Part shown: positions 15,594-24,148 of the stretch, piece by piece | Layout of the letters: each line of letters begins with the position of its first letter | Numbering within the stretch: the first letter of the stretch is position 1 | DNA from: an uncultured Desulfuromonas sp. | GTDB lineage: Bacteria; Desulfobacterota; Desulfuromonadia; Desulfuromonadales; Desulfuromonadaceae | Assembly: GCF_963676955.1 (NCBI RefSeq) | Contig: NZ_OY781461.1 | Coordinates: forward strand, 1,436,001-1,500,000 | Direction: 5' to 3' | DNA: 64,000 bases | Notes under the pieces: model-generated | What the model saw: only the letters and a program-made list of their open reading frames with translations | What the model was told of the DNA's origin: nothing | Databases searched by the model: none | Made by a program: the position numbers and the translations under genes

Positions 15594-17894
15594 TTATGCC
15601 GTCGGCTTGAATGTGGTGTTGTTGGTCAGCAGCGTCGCCAGTTCCGCTGCCGGTAACGGTTTGCTGAATAAAAAGCCCTGGATGGAGTCGCACTCACACA
15701 GGGCCAGAAACGCGTACTGCTCACGGGTTTCCACCCCTTCGGCAATGGCGTGAATGCCAAGGCTGTGAGCAATGCCGATGACGCTGTTGGCCACCGAGGC
15801 CGCCGTGGTATCGGAGGCGACATCCAGGATAAATGAACGGTCGATTTTAAGGCAGTCAATGGGAAAGCGACGCAGGTAATTGAGACTGGAGTAGCCGGTG
15901 CCGAAATCATCGAGGCTCAGGGCGAAGCCGATCTCCTTGAGCCGGGCCAGCGTTTCGGCCACATGATCGGGATCCTGCATCACCATGCTTTCGGTCAATT
16001 CGAGGTCGAGCCAACGTGGGTCCATGTCGAATTCATTGAGAATCGCCTGAATGCCCTCAACAAAGTCGCTTTGAAGAAATTGTCGGGCAGACAGGTTGAC
16101 GGCAATCTTGATCGGCGGCACTCCTTCAGCCTGCCATGCTTTGAATTGACGGCAGGCCTCACGCAGCACCCACGAACCCAGGGCAATGATCAATCCGGTT
16201 TCCTCGGCCAGTGGAATAAAATCCCCCGGAGAAACCATCCCCTTGTCCGGGTGAATCCAGCGGACCAAGGCTTCGCAGCCATTCATCTTACCGCTGGCAA
16301 TCTGCACTTTGGGCTGATAGTGCAGGACAAATTCATCCCTCACCAGTGCCAGACGTAAGTCCGCCTCAAGTTCCAGAGCGCGGTGCGCACGGGTATCCAT
16401 TTCCGTCGAGCAGAATTGAAAGCTGTTTCCTCCCTGACTTTTGGCCTGATACATGGCGGCATCGGCATGGCGGATCAGGTCTTCGCCGTGTTCCCCGTCG
16501 CGCGGAAAGAGGCTGGTGCCGATACTGGTTGTGATGCGCAACTCACGCCCCCCCAGGGAAAACGGCGTGTCAAACACCGTTAAAATCTTTTTGGCCATCA
16601 GGCGGATATCTGACGTGGCATTGACGTCACACATGACGATGGCGAATTCATCGCCGCCCAGCCGTGACAAGGTGTCGCCGGGACGGATGCAGGAGGCAAG
16701 TCGCTCCGCCACTTTGAGCAAAATGGTATCCCCCTGGCTGTGTCCCAGGCTGTCGTTAATCACTTTAAAACGATCAAGATCAAGCAGGAAAATCCCGACG
16801 TAACGGTTGGCCCGCCTGGCGTGGACAATGCTTTGCTCAATACGGTCATCAAGCAGTACGCGATTGGCCAGCCCGGTCAGGGCGTCGTGGTTGGACTGGT
16901 GCTCAAGCTGTTGTTGATATTTCTTTCGCAGACTGATATCGCGGACAAACGCAACATGATATTCCTGGTTGTCAAAAACACATTGATTCGCGGAGACTTC
17001 GACAGGAAACCTGGTGCCATCTTTGCGCTGGTGGGTGGTCTCGAAAACCTGCTTGTTGCTTTTTTTCAGGTTTTGCCAATGGAGGGTCCAGCGTTGCGGG
17101 GGAAATTCCGGGTCAATCTCCCAAAGATACAGGTGCTCGAGTTCTTGTTGAGAATAACCGAGGGAACGACAGGCCTGATCGTTGACAAACGAAAAACGCC
17201 CGTGCTGATCAATCCAGAAAATTGCTTCCGAAGCCTGTTCAATTGAAAAGCGGAAGCGCCTCAAAACCTCATCGGTTTTTCTTTTGTCGGTGATGTCCTG
17301 AACGAGAGCCATGGCACCGGTGATGCTGCCGTTGTTTGACTTCAGCGGTAGAGCTGAATACAGGACTGTGCGTCGCAGCCCATCAGCACAGGCGATGTCA
17401 ATTTTCTCCCGCAGACAGGTTTCGCCCTGAGTCAACGCCCGCGAGATCCCCCATTCTTCGGGGAGGAGCTGTTGGCCGTTCTCGCACCACCAGGCCTGAA
17501 TTTTGGCATAACCCTGAATGTCGTCATAGGCCTGGAGGCCGAAGTCTTTCAACAGGCTCTGGGCGGCGGTGTTGAAATCCACCACGTTTCCGTCACGATC
17601 AACAACCCAGATTCCTGTGGGAATGGTTTCAACAACTTTGTGGAACAGCGCTTCGCCGCGAAAAGCACGTTTGATGGCGTGGCGTAACAAAAAGAACAGC
17701 AGCAACGCGGTGAAAAACACAAAAGCGCTGCCTTTCCATGTTTGCAATTTTGACAATGTGAGAAGGTCGATGCCGAGTGCCAGTAACAGACTGTCAGAAA
17801 GGTAGATCCACAACAGGGAAAGCAGCGCATAGGTCAGGGCAATGCCCCATGCTGTTGATAAGAACGCAGTTCGTTTGGATGGGTGGTAGGGCAC
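15594..17894 (-). CDS. Membrane-bound PAS-PAS-GGDEF-EAL protein
   Basis: 766 residues. Two membrane helices at about 12-42 and 50-70, PAS domains at about 80-205 (IPTGIWVVDRDGNVVDF) and 215-325 (AIFWIDQHGRFSFVNDQACR), a GGDEF domain (LSRLGGDEFAIVM with I-site RPGD five residues before it) and an EAL domain from about 505. The EAL set looks complete: CEALVRW, AVNLSARQF, DLELTES, LDDFGTGYSS, LKIDRSF, AIAEGVET, IQGFLFS. Both synthesis and hydrolysis of c-di-GMP are possible. The start is GTG with GAGG 7 bases upstream. Confidence 0.93.
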   Translation of the reverse strand: MPYHPSKRTAFLSTAWGIALTYALLSLLWIYLSDSLLLALGIDLLTLSKLQTWKGSAFVFFTALLLFFLLRHAIKRAFRGEALFHKVVETIPTGIWVVDRDGNVVDFNTAAQSLLKDFGLQAYDDIQGYAKIQAWWCENGQQLLPEEWGISRALTQGETCLREKIDIACADGLRRTVLYSALPLKSNNGSITGAMALVQDITDKRKTDEVLRRFRFSIEQASEAIFWIDQHGRFSFVNDQACRSLGYSQQELEHLYLWEIDPEFPPQRWTLHWQNLKKSNKQVFETTHQRKDGTRFPVEVSANQCVFDNQEYHVAFVRDISLRKKYQQQLEHQSNHDALTGLANRVLLDDRIEQSIVHARRANRYVGIFLLDLDRFKVINDSLGHSQGDTILLKVAERLASCIRPGDTLSRLGGDEFAIVMCDVNATSDIRLMAKKILTVFDTPFSLGGRELRITTSIGTSLFPRDGEHGEDLIRHADAAMYQAKSQGGNSFQFCSTEMDTRAHRALELEADLRLALVRDEFVLHYQPKVQIASGKMNGCEALVRWIHPDKGMVSPGDFIPLAEETGLIIALGSWVLREACRQFKAWQAEGVPPIKIAVNLSARQFLQSDFVEGIQAILNEFDMDPRWLDLELTESMVMQDPDHVAETLARLKEIGFALSLDDFGTGYSSLNYLRRFPIDCLKIDRSFILDVASDTTAASVANSVIGIAHSLGIHAIAEGVETREQYAFLALCECDSIQGFLFSKPLPAAELATLLTNNTTFKPTA

Positions 17895-18280
17895 GAAATA
17901 ACCTCATACAATACAGTCGATAGTAGTGCCGTGATTCTGTATTAAGGTGAAAATAACCTCATAAGAACAATACCTTCCATGTTCTTTTTATTCACTTTAC
18001 ATTGATTTCCGCAGCAGGCCCAGTAAAAACAGTCCTTATCCCTTTAAGCGAAAAAAATGCGAAGTTGGTGTTTTTTCTGGTTAAATCAGGTCGAATCCGG
18101 ATAGCGTCTGCAGCGGCCCTGCCGCAAGAAAACCTCAGCATCACCAGGTGGCGTTCTCAATGAAAAGAAAGAGGAATCTTTTGCGGGGTTTTCATGTAAC
18201 GCTGCTGCCACGGAAAAAGACCCCAATAGTGCGATGAACGCTGATTGAGAACGTCACCCGGTAAAAGGTCCGTATGTGGA
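17895..18280. other. Intergenic region, 386 bp, holding a long inverted-repeat pair
   Basis: Nothing coding was found. The region is AT-rich near 17900-18060, where the promoter of the GTG-started GGDEF/EAL gene should lie, and contains the inverted repeat at 18142-18263 described separately. No known riboswitch core was recognised. Confidence 0.5.
18142..18263. repeat. Inverted-repeat pair, possible small mobile element
   Basis: CACCAGGTGGCGTTCTCAAT (18142-18161) and ATTGAGAACGTCACCCGGTA (18244-18263) are inverted copies matching at 17 of 20 positions, bounding 122 bp without coding potential. Long terminal inverted repeats around non-coding DNA fit a MITE-like remnant, but no target duplication was seen. 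Confidence 0.4.
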
Positions 18281-18646
18281 CTATTTCGTTGAGCCGCGTC
18301 CCTGACCCATTCCCATACCATATCCTCTGCCCATCCCTGAACCGCGCATCATTCCTTGCGCAGGGGGCTCCTCGGGTAGTGTTACGCCGCGATCTTTCGC
18401 CCGCTGTTGCATCAGGGCATGATGCTCTTGGCGGATCTGCTGACGCTCTTCAGCGGTTTTGGCTGCACGCATTTTAGCGCGGTACTCCATGCGTTCCTGC
18501 TGCGTCATCAGCTGGCTGCCGTAAATCTGCTGTTGCTGTTGTGCCTGGCTGGCCTGTTCAAGTGCGCTTTGCTCCGTTGCCATAGCGGTTCCTGCGCAAA
18601 GCAAAAGTGCTGTCGTCAACATTGAGAGAATAAACAATTGTTTCAT
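18281..18646 (-). CDS. Small periplasmic protein with Gln/Arg-rich helix and Gly/Met-rich tail
   Basis: 121 residues. The signal peptide is MKQLFILSMLTTALLLCAG with cleavage near TAMA-TE. The mature part is helical (LMTQQERMEYRAKMRAAKTA then EERQQIRQEHHALMQQRAKD), a motif I have seen in uncharacterised periplasmic proteins, followed by a tail of Gly-Met-Arg repeats. It recalls Spy/CpxP-like proteins in composition but lacks the LTxxQ pair that defines them, so function is unassigned. AGGAGG precedes the ATG. Confidence 0.75.
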   Translation of the reverse strand: MKQLFILSMLTTALLLCAGTAMATEQSALEQASQAQQQQQIYGSQLMTQQERMEYRAKMRAAKTAEERQQIRQEHHALMQQRAKDRGVTLPEEPPAQGMMRGSGMGRGYGMGMGQGRGSTK

Positions 18647-18674
18647 GGCGCCCTCCTGTTGTGTCGGGTAAAAA

Positions 18675-18695
18675 GGTGGGCGTTAGGAGCCCACC
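18675..18695 (-). terminator. Terminator after the methyltransferase gene
   Basis: GGTGGGC/GCCCACC stem with a 7-base loop followed on the minus strand by TTTTT. It would end transcripts from the methyltransferase operon and insulates the small periplasmic gene that starts at 18646. Confidence 0.65.
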
Positions 18696-18867
18696 ATGGT
18701 GGATGTGGATAATGAAACTTTAAAAGGGTTTAGTGGTTCGTCAAGGGCAAGGGCGCTGATCGGATCGGGGGTGAGAGACTTTGCCGAAGAGAACATGGGG
18801 GCGTCCAGAGGGGAGCCAGGTCTTACGGGCCGCCACAGGGTGCATGACAAGAGTGGGAATTGGGGTT

Positions 18868-19527
18868 TCAGAGGAGTTTTTCGCGCGAGATTTTTTTAGT
18901 AAAGCGCACCACGACAAAGCTTTCCTTGCGCAGGCTGCCGTCATCGGTAAATGCCTCATCGGGCGACGGCAGTTCACAGCCGTGGTGAGACAACAGGGAA
19001 AATCCGGCTCGTGTAGCCAGGGCGGTGATTTCCTCCAGCGTGTAAAATCGCGAGAAGGAGTAATAACTGTGCCCCTGTTTGCCGCGGCGGGTATGGTAGT
19101 CCCCCCAGAGACTGTCGGCCGGAATGAAGCCGATCACCAGGTGCCCCTTGTTTTTCAGCACGCGCCAACATTCCTCTAACACCTTGAGGGGATTAGTGAG
19201 GAAGCAGAAGACACACACTTGAAGGATACCGTCAAACGTGCCCTCTGCAAAGGGCAGGTGTTCGGCTGACGCGGTTATGGTGGTAATGCCGCGTTGCGCT
19301 GCGATGCTGAGCATGGCCGAAGAGAGGTCGATGCCGGTGGCAATGCCGAATGCCTGGGCAAAACGGCCGGTTCCGACACCCACTTCCAACCAGCGGCCTG
19401 ATAACGGATCGAGAACCTGGCGCAGGCAATCGCGTTCCAACGCAAAAATTCGCCTGCCGCGGCGGCTGTCAAACCAGGCATCGTATTGTGCTGCGTTCTC
19501 GTCAAAGGGGCTGGGGGGTGTTTTCAT
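18868..19527 (-). CDS. SAM-dependent methyltransferase, class I (type 11)
   Basis: 219 residues. Motif I is WLEVGVGTGRFAQAFG (about 46-61), followed by IDLSSAMLSIAAQRG (motif II), FDGILQVCVFCFLTNP and the post-motif WRVLKNKGHLVIGFIPADS. The substrate cannot be read from the sequence; similar enzymes act on small molecules. The start lies 6 bp after the stop of a 49-codon gene, so the two are likely translated from one message. Confidence 0.85.
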   Translation of the reverse strand: MKTPPSPFDENAAQYDAWFDSRRGRRIFALERDCLRQVLDPLSGRWLEVGVGTGRFAQAFGIATGIDLSSAMLSIAAQRGITTITASAEHLPFAEGTFDGILQVCVFCFLTNPLKVLEECWRVLKNKGHLVIGFIPADSLWGDYHTRRGKQGHSYYSFSRFYTLEEITALATRAGFSLLSHHGCELPSPDEAFTDDGSLRKESFVVVRFTKKISREKLL

Positions 19528-19533
19528 GACGGT

Positions 19534-19683
19534 TCAGCAGGCCGATGCGCTATCAGGGCGTTGCTGAACGCCGGCGCTGATTTTATTTAAAATATCCTCA
19601 AGCGTCGGCGGGGCAAGCCGCGGATAGCGTTCGACAAGCAGGTTGAGGGTTTCGGCATCGGGCAGATCAACGATATCGAACAT
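19534..19683 (-). CDS. Small protein of 49 residues upstream of the methyltransferase
   Basis: It starts MFDIVDLPDAETLNLLVERY and continues with a proline turn (PRLAPPTLEDILNKI). GGAG sits 7 bases before the ATG, and the stop is 6 bp before the methyltransferase start. Composition is protein-like and amphipathic helical. No family recognised; it could be a small partner or a translational leader. Confidence 0.55.
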   Translation of the reverse strand: MFDIVDLPDAETLNLLVERYPRLAPPTLEDILNKISAGVQQRPDSASAC

Positions 19684-19825
19684 CTGGGCGCTCCGTGGTA
19701 TGGTCAGGTATTAAACACCCTAAGTAGGGTGGTGGGGAAAGTCAAGGTTCAAAGAGCCTTGAAACGGTTCTCGGCTTCTGGGCAAGGTGAGGGTTGGCCG
19801 CTCATCGGGATGTGGAGGGGAACTG

Positions 19826-20551
19826 ATGTCTGATCACAATGACAGAGCACGATGGTTACAACGCTCTTTAAGGCTGGTGGTGGCCGTAGCGTTCTTGCTG
19901 ACCCCGCAGATCGTCGCAGCCGGGCAACAGCAAGGCTGGGTTTACGAAAGCACCGACGAAGGGGTGGCGCTTTACCATCAACAGGATGCGCCTGAAGGTC
20001 TGTTACCGTTCAAGGCCGTTGCTGAGCTGGATATCGCCGCTGAGCAGATTGTTCTGGCGTTGCTTGATGCCGAACAAAAACCACTGTGGGCGCCCAAGCT
20101 CAAGGGGACGACCGTCCATGCGACCGAAGCGGCCAATTGTTTTCAATACAGTGAATATTACACGACGCCCTGGCCGTTCAAGGACCGGGAGTTTCTCCTG
20201 CTCGGCACAATTGTTCGCCAGGGCAATGAGACGGTTTTCTCCGCCATCGACGCGCCGGATCGTCACTTTCGGGATGAAGGTCATGTGCAGGCCAACATCC
20301 ATGAGCTGACTTTTGCCGTTATCCCTGTGTCGCCGAAGCGAACGCGGGTGGAATTTACCTTTTCCGGTGATCTGGGCGGTTGGATTCCCGATTTTGTGCA
20401 GGAGATCATTCAAAAGCGCTGGCCGGTGCGTTTTATCCAGGCTTTGCAAGCCTATTTACAGGACAATAGCCTGATTGAAAGCGAGCGCTACCGGCGGCTG
20501 CAAAAAGCACTGGCTCAGGATTCGACTGACGGGATTGCCCGACTGGAATAA
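19826..20551 (+). CDS. START-domain protein with signal peptide
   Basis: 241 residues. A signal peptide (LRLVVAVAFLLTPQIVAAG) is followed by a START/SRPBCC lipid-binding fold: GWVYESTDEGVALYHQ, FKAVAELDIAAEQIVLALLD, YYTTPWPFKDREFLLLGTIV, EFTFSGDLGGWIPDFV. START proteins bind a hydrophobic ligand in a deep pocket; the ligand is unknown. GGAGG precedes the ATG at 19826; the open frame to 19787 has no better site and would spoil the signal peptide. Confidence 0.88.
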   Translation: MSDHNDRARWLQRSLRLVVAVAFLLTPQIVAAGQQQGWVYESTDEGVALYHQQDAPEGLLPFKAVAELDIAAEQIVLALLDAEQKPLWAPKLKGTTVHATEAANCFQYSEYYTTPWPFKDREFLLLGTIVRQGNETVFSAIDAPDRHFRDEGHVQANIHELTFAVIPVSPKRTRVEFTFSGDLGGWIPDFVQEIIQKRWPVRFIQALQAYLQDNSLIESERYRRLQKALAQDSTDGIARLE

Positions 20552-20571
20552 ATACCGACAGTGAACACTGT

Positions 20572-20617
20572 GCCGACAGAGCCGTTGGTGTCAGCTCTGT
20601 CGGCAACAGGGGTTTTT
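20572..20617 (+). terminator. Terminator after the START-domain gene
   Basis: GCCGACAGAGC and GCTCTGTCGGC form an 11-bp stem (20572-20604), followed after a few bases by GGGGTTTTTGC. It lies in the convergent gap with the isochorismatase-like gene. Confidence 0.65.
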
Positions 20618-20652
20618 GCAAAAAGCCGTCCGTGTTTTTTACAAAAGCTGGA

Positions 20653-21210
20653 TCAGACCACCAGCTTGGAAATCGCTTTGAACGTCGGTGCTCCGGCATC
20701 GCGCACCAGCTCAAACAGCACCGACTCCACATTGGTCAGAATCGCCCCGGCCTGCTGCATGCGACTCAGGGCATTGTCGCGGTTGACGTCCGAACGTGAG
20801 CAGGTGGCCGTGATCGGCACATGCACCTGATAGCCCGCTTCCAACAGATCCAGAACCGTCTGCAGCACGCAGACATGGGTTTCCATGCCGGTCACCACGA
20901 TCTGCTTGCGGTTATAGTGGGCCAGATGCGGCTGGAAGCTCTCTTCACCGCAACAGCTGAACGCCGTCTTTTCAACGCAACTCATTTCCTTTGCCGCCGT
21001 TTTGATGCCGTCAACCGTTGGGCCCAACCCTTTCGGATATTGCTCCGTGACCAGTGTCGGCACCTCCAGGATCTCCATCCCGGTTTGCAGTTGGACAATC
21101 GCCTGTTCGACGCTGTCGCGGTTGTTCATGGCTTTCGCCAGGCGTTCCTGAACATCGATGATTAACAGCAGCGCCTGCTCCCGATTTAACAGCGTTGGAT
21201 GATGATTCAT
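20653..21210 (-). CDS. Isochorismatase-family (cysteine hydrolase) protein
   Basis: 185 residues. The catalytic triad is visible: Asp19 (LLLIIDVQERL), Lys81 (CVEKTAFSCC) and Cys114 (VVTGMETHVCVL). The family hydrolyses small amides or isochorismate; the GMETHVC text is typical of the YcaC/hydrolase subgroup rather than true isochorismatase. The substrate is not deducible. AAGGAG precedes the ATG. Confidence 0.88.
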   Translation of the reverse strand: MNHHPTLLNREQALLLIIDVQERLAKAMNNRDSVEQAIVQLQTGMEILEVPTLVTEQYPKGLGPTVDGIKTAAKEMSCVEKTAFSCCGEESFQPHLAHYNRKQIVVTGMETHVCVLQTVLDLLEAGYQVHVPITATCSRSDVNRDNALSRMQQAGAILTNVESVLFELVRDAGAPTFKAISKLVV

Positions 21211-21439
21211 GCCTAATCTCCTTCGTGCGGTGATGGTAAAGTATTCGCTCTCAAACGATCAAAAATCTGATCTTGGCCAGTCGAGTTCTTGTGACGATAC
21301 GTTAAGTCAGACAGGCTCCTAGGATCTAAAACAAACACTGTTTTGTCAATAGCGATGGTTGCAATGGGCTGGTGAGGGGTTTTGATTGCTGTGCAATGCA
21401 GTACACTGAGAGAATTCTCTCTCCTAAAAGGAGGCAGCC

Positions 21440-23014
21440 ATGCACAACCCTGAAAATGGATCCGACAACCTCTTGGTCGAAACCATGCTTAACGCGTCGT
21501 TTTACGATCATCCGGTCGTAGACGTTGCCTTGGTCGAAACCCATATTTCGTGGGTCTTTCTCGCGGGCGACTTCGTCTACAAGGTTAAAAAACCGATTGA
21601 TTTCGGCTTTCTGGATTTCTCAACACGGGCGAAACGGAAGTTTTTCTGCGAGGAGGAGTTGCGTCTGAATCGGCGTCTGGCACCACAGCTTTATCTGGAC
21701 GTGGTCGCCATCGGTGGGACGGACAATGCCCTTTCCTTGCACGGTCAGCCGGTACAGGACTATGCCGTAAAGATGCGGCGTTTTCCCCAAACGCAACAAC
21801 TGGATGAGATGCTGCGTGACGGACGCCTGACCGGCACGCACCTGGACCGTTTTGCCGATGCCATGGCCACGTTTCATGAACAGGCATTGGTAGCACAACC
21901 CGAAAGCCACTATGGCACGGCCCCGGTGGTCTATGCCCCGGTGGAACAGAATTTTTTCCAAATTCGCCGCCATCTGCCCACAGCCGACCTCGCGCACCAG
22001 GTTGATCAATTGGAGAAGTGGAGCCGCACGGCTTACGAGCGTTTGCAAGACACGCTGGCACGGCGTAAAGCACAAGGCTTTATCCGCGAGTGTCACGGTG
22101 ATGCCCATCTTGCCAACATGGCCTGGTACAACGATGGGCCGGTGTTTTTTGATTGCATTGAATTCAACGCGGACCTGCGCTGGATTGATGTGATGAACGA
22201 GGTGGCCTTTCTGGTCATGGACCTGGAGGACCACGGTCGCCACGACCTTGGTTGGCGATTTCTCAATCGTTATCTGGAACAGACCGGCGATTATCCGGGC
22301 ATACTGGTGCTGCAGTTTTATAAAGTCTATCGGGCTTTGGTACGTGCCAAAGTGGCTTGTCTGCGTCTGGCTCAGTCCGGGTTGACCGACACGGAACGCA
22401 CGGCGGATCTGGAGCTGGTGAAGAGTTACCTCAACCTCGCCGAGCGTGATACGCAGCCCCGTCAACCGCAGCTGATTCTCACCCATGGTCTCTCCGGCTC
22501 CGGCAAGAGCACCTTTGTCAATCAACTGGCCCCACAGGTTGGCGCGGTTTGCCTGCATTCGGACCACGAACGCAAACGCCTGTTTGGCTTTGCAGCAAAT
22601 GAAAACAGCCGCTCGCCGATTCACGGCGGCATCTATTCTGCCGAGGCTGGGCGCACAACCTACACCCATTTGCATGATCTGGCCGACACGCTACTCGGTG
22701 CCGGCGTGACGACCATTGTCGATGCCACCTTTCTCAAGCGCCAGGATCGTGAACAGTTCAAGCAGCTGGCCGATCGTCATCAGGTTGCGTTAACGCTACT
22801 CGATTTCAGCGTACCCGAGGCCGAGCTGCGTCGCCGTATTCGTTTGCGCGCAGAACAGGGCATGGCCGTTTCAGAAGCCGGGGAAGAGGTGCTTGATGGC
22901 CAAATCTCAACGGCGGAGCCGCTGGAAAAGTCGGAGATGGCGTGCTGTGTCCTCATTACGTTACACACGGATGTCGGTCAGATCGCTGAACAGATAAGCT
23001 GTTCAGATGCATGA
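21440..23014 (+). CDS. Aminoglycoside phosphotransferase-like kinase fused to a P-loop kinase
   Basis: 524 residues. The N-terminal half (about 1-335) is an APH-type kinase: YKVKKPIDFGFLDFS is the nucleotide lysine region, RECHGDAHLANMAWYND the catalytic HGD.H..N loop and FFDCIEFNADLRWIDVMNE the metal-binding stretch. The C-terminal half has Walker A (THGLSGSGKSTFVNQL, about 350) and resembles zeta-toxin/gluconate-kinase-like AAA proteins. This fusion is a known architecture; its substrate is not known, and there is no reason to expect drug resistance. AAAGGAGG lies just before the ATG. Confidence 0.9.
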   Translation: MHNPENGSDNLLVETMLNASFYDHPVVDVALVETHISWVFLAGDFVYKVKKPIDFGFLDFSTRAKRKFFCEEELRLNRRLAPQLYLDVVAIGGTDNALSLHGQPVQDYAVKMRRFPQTQQLDEMLRDGRLTGTHLDRFADAMATFHEQALVAQPESHYGTAPVVYAPVEQNFFQIRRHLPTADLAHQVDQLEKWSRTAYERLQDTLARRKAQGFIRECHGDAHLANMAWYNDGPVFFDCIEFNADLRWIDVMNEVAFLVMDLEDHGRHDLGWRFLNRYLEQTGDYPGILVLQFYKVYRALVRAKVACLRLAQSGLTDTERTADLELVKSYLNLAERDTQPRQPQLILTHGLSGSGKSTFVNQLAPQVGAVCLHSDHERKRLFGFAANENSRSPIHGGIYSAEAGRTTYTHLHDLADTLLGAGVTTIVDATFLKRQDREQFKQLADRHQVALTLLDFSVPEAELRRRIRLRAEQGMAVSEAGEEVLDGQISTAEPLEKSEMACCVLITLHTDVGQIAEQISCSDA

Positions 23015-23033
23015 GCATGATATTCTTTGCCAG

Positions 23034-23069
23034 GGCATAAGCGGAGCCCGGCCGGGTTCCGCTTATGCC
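23034..23069 (+). terminator. Long perfect hairpin between convergent genes
   Basis: GGCATAAGCGGA and TCCGCTTATGCC pair, with an inner CCCG/CGGG stack. AATTTTT follows on the plus strand 6 bases later. It ends the kinase-fusion transcript and may also serve the convergent PEP-CTERM gene. Confidence 0.65.
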
Positions 23070-23112
23070 TGGCGGAATTTTTAAATGTTGAGGCTATGGT
23101 AAAAGGCTCAAG

Positions 23113-23811
23113 TTATTTTTCTAATTTGACCTTTACCCAGATCAGGCCGAGAAGTGCTGAGCCTAACAAAAAAAGTGAGGAGGGCTCGGGGACGGGCGTG
23201 CCTGTCTCGGCATAGGTGACCAGTCCGTTAAACCGGAGGCTGGTGTTTGCTGTGACAACATCTGTTGTATATCCGTAAATACCATGATTGGTGTCGTTGA
23301 CAATGATGGATAAGACATTGTTGCCTTCATGGAGAATTCCGGACAAATCAAAAAAATATGGTTCTGCAACATTCTGATAGCCGTAATTGCCGACGAAGCT
23401 CAAGCCGGATTCATGGCTTGCATAGGTCGGGTCTTTGGTCCAGTCGAAGTCGCCGGTTCCCGGTCCGTAAATGCCGACCATCTGTAACAGGGTGCCGTTG
23501 ATGAACAGGGCGGCCCGGTCATCCGCGCTAAAGAGATCGGTCTGCAAACGTGCCGGCAATGCGACATTATAATTTGTGACGGTAAAACCAAGGCTCCCCT
23601 GCCACCAGCCACTGAAGTCGTCCGAGCCGTCCGCATAGGCCGATCCTTCATAAAATGAAGTGCCGGAAAAAAGCGGGGTGAGTTGATTGGTGCCATCGCT
23701 GAATGACCAACTGCTTTCATTCGTCACGTTGATGCCGACATTGAAGCTTGCTGCAAAAGCGCTGGCGGTGAAAGAAAACAGGAATAAAAGAATAAAACCA
23801 ATTTTTTTCAT
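23113..23811 (-). CDS. PEP-CTERM-sorted secreted protein
   Basis: 232 residues. The signal peptide is MKKIGFILLFLFSFTASAFA. The body is beta-rich and Gly/Asp/Trp-rich (FINGTLLQMVGIYGPGTG, LHEGNNVLSIIVNDTNHG), suggestive of a jelly-roll lectin-like fold. The C-terminus is the sorting signal VPEPSSLFLLGSALLGLIWV followed by a basic tail. PEP-CTERM proteins are processed by exosortase; no exosortase is in the window. AGGAGGG precedes the ATG at 23811. Confidence 0.9.
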   Translation of the reverse strand: MKKIGFILLFLFSFTASAFAASFNVGINVTNESSWSFSDGTNQLTPLFSGTSFYEGSAYADGSDDFSGWWQGSLGFTVTNYNVALPARLQTDLFSADDRAALFINGTLLQMVGIYGPGTGDFDWTKDPTYASHESGLSFVGNYGYQNVAEPYFFDLSGILHEGNNVLSIIVNDTNHGIYGYTTDVVTANTSLRFNGLVTYAETGTPVPEPSSLFLLGSALLGLIWVKVKLEK

Positions 23812-24148
23812 GATTCCCTCCTGTATTAAATAGAATGCCCTCCAAGTTGAAGAATGCAAAATAAATACCTTTATTTGTAACAAAATATTTTCAATGTGTT
23901 ACCTGATATAAACATAACGCAACATTTAACTGTAAGGGATATCGACACTTTCTCTAGCCCTTGGTCAGCAGTTCTGAGGTGCCTGGCCGGAGAAGCTCAC
24001 CCAGACATGCTTCATGGACTCCTTCCGTAATTTGCCTGCTGGATATTGCCTTTTTAAAGCGGTAAAATATATCGTGCTTTCGTCACCTTGCGACGTTGTG
24101 ATCGTGAGTTTTTGTCACTGAAGATATTTTTGGAAGAGTACCGAATTC
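23812..24148. other. Divergent intergenic region, 337 bp
   Basis: It separates the PEP-CTERM gene (minus) from the NapH-like gene (plus). The part next to the PEP-CTERM start is strongly AT-rich (23850-23930), fitting a promoter. I saw no gene or clear structured RNA. Confidence 0.5.

Noticed and set aside
17895-18280. c-di-GMP (GEMM-type) riboswitch near the GGDEF/EAL gene
   Set aside because: The conserved GEMM core sequence was not seen; only an inverted-repeat pair is present.
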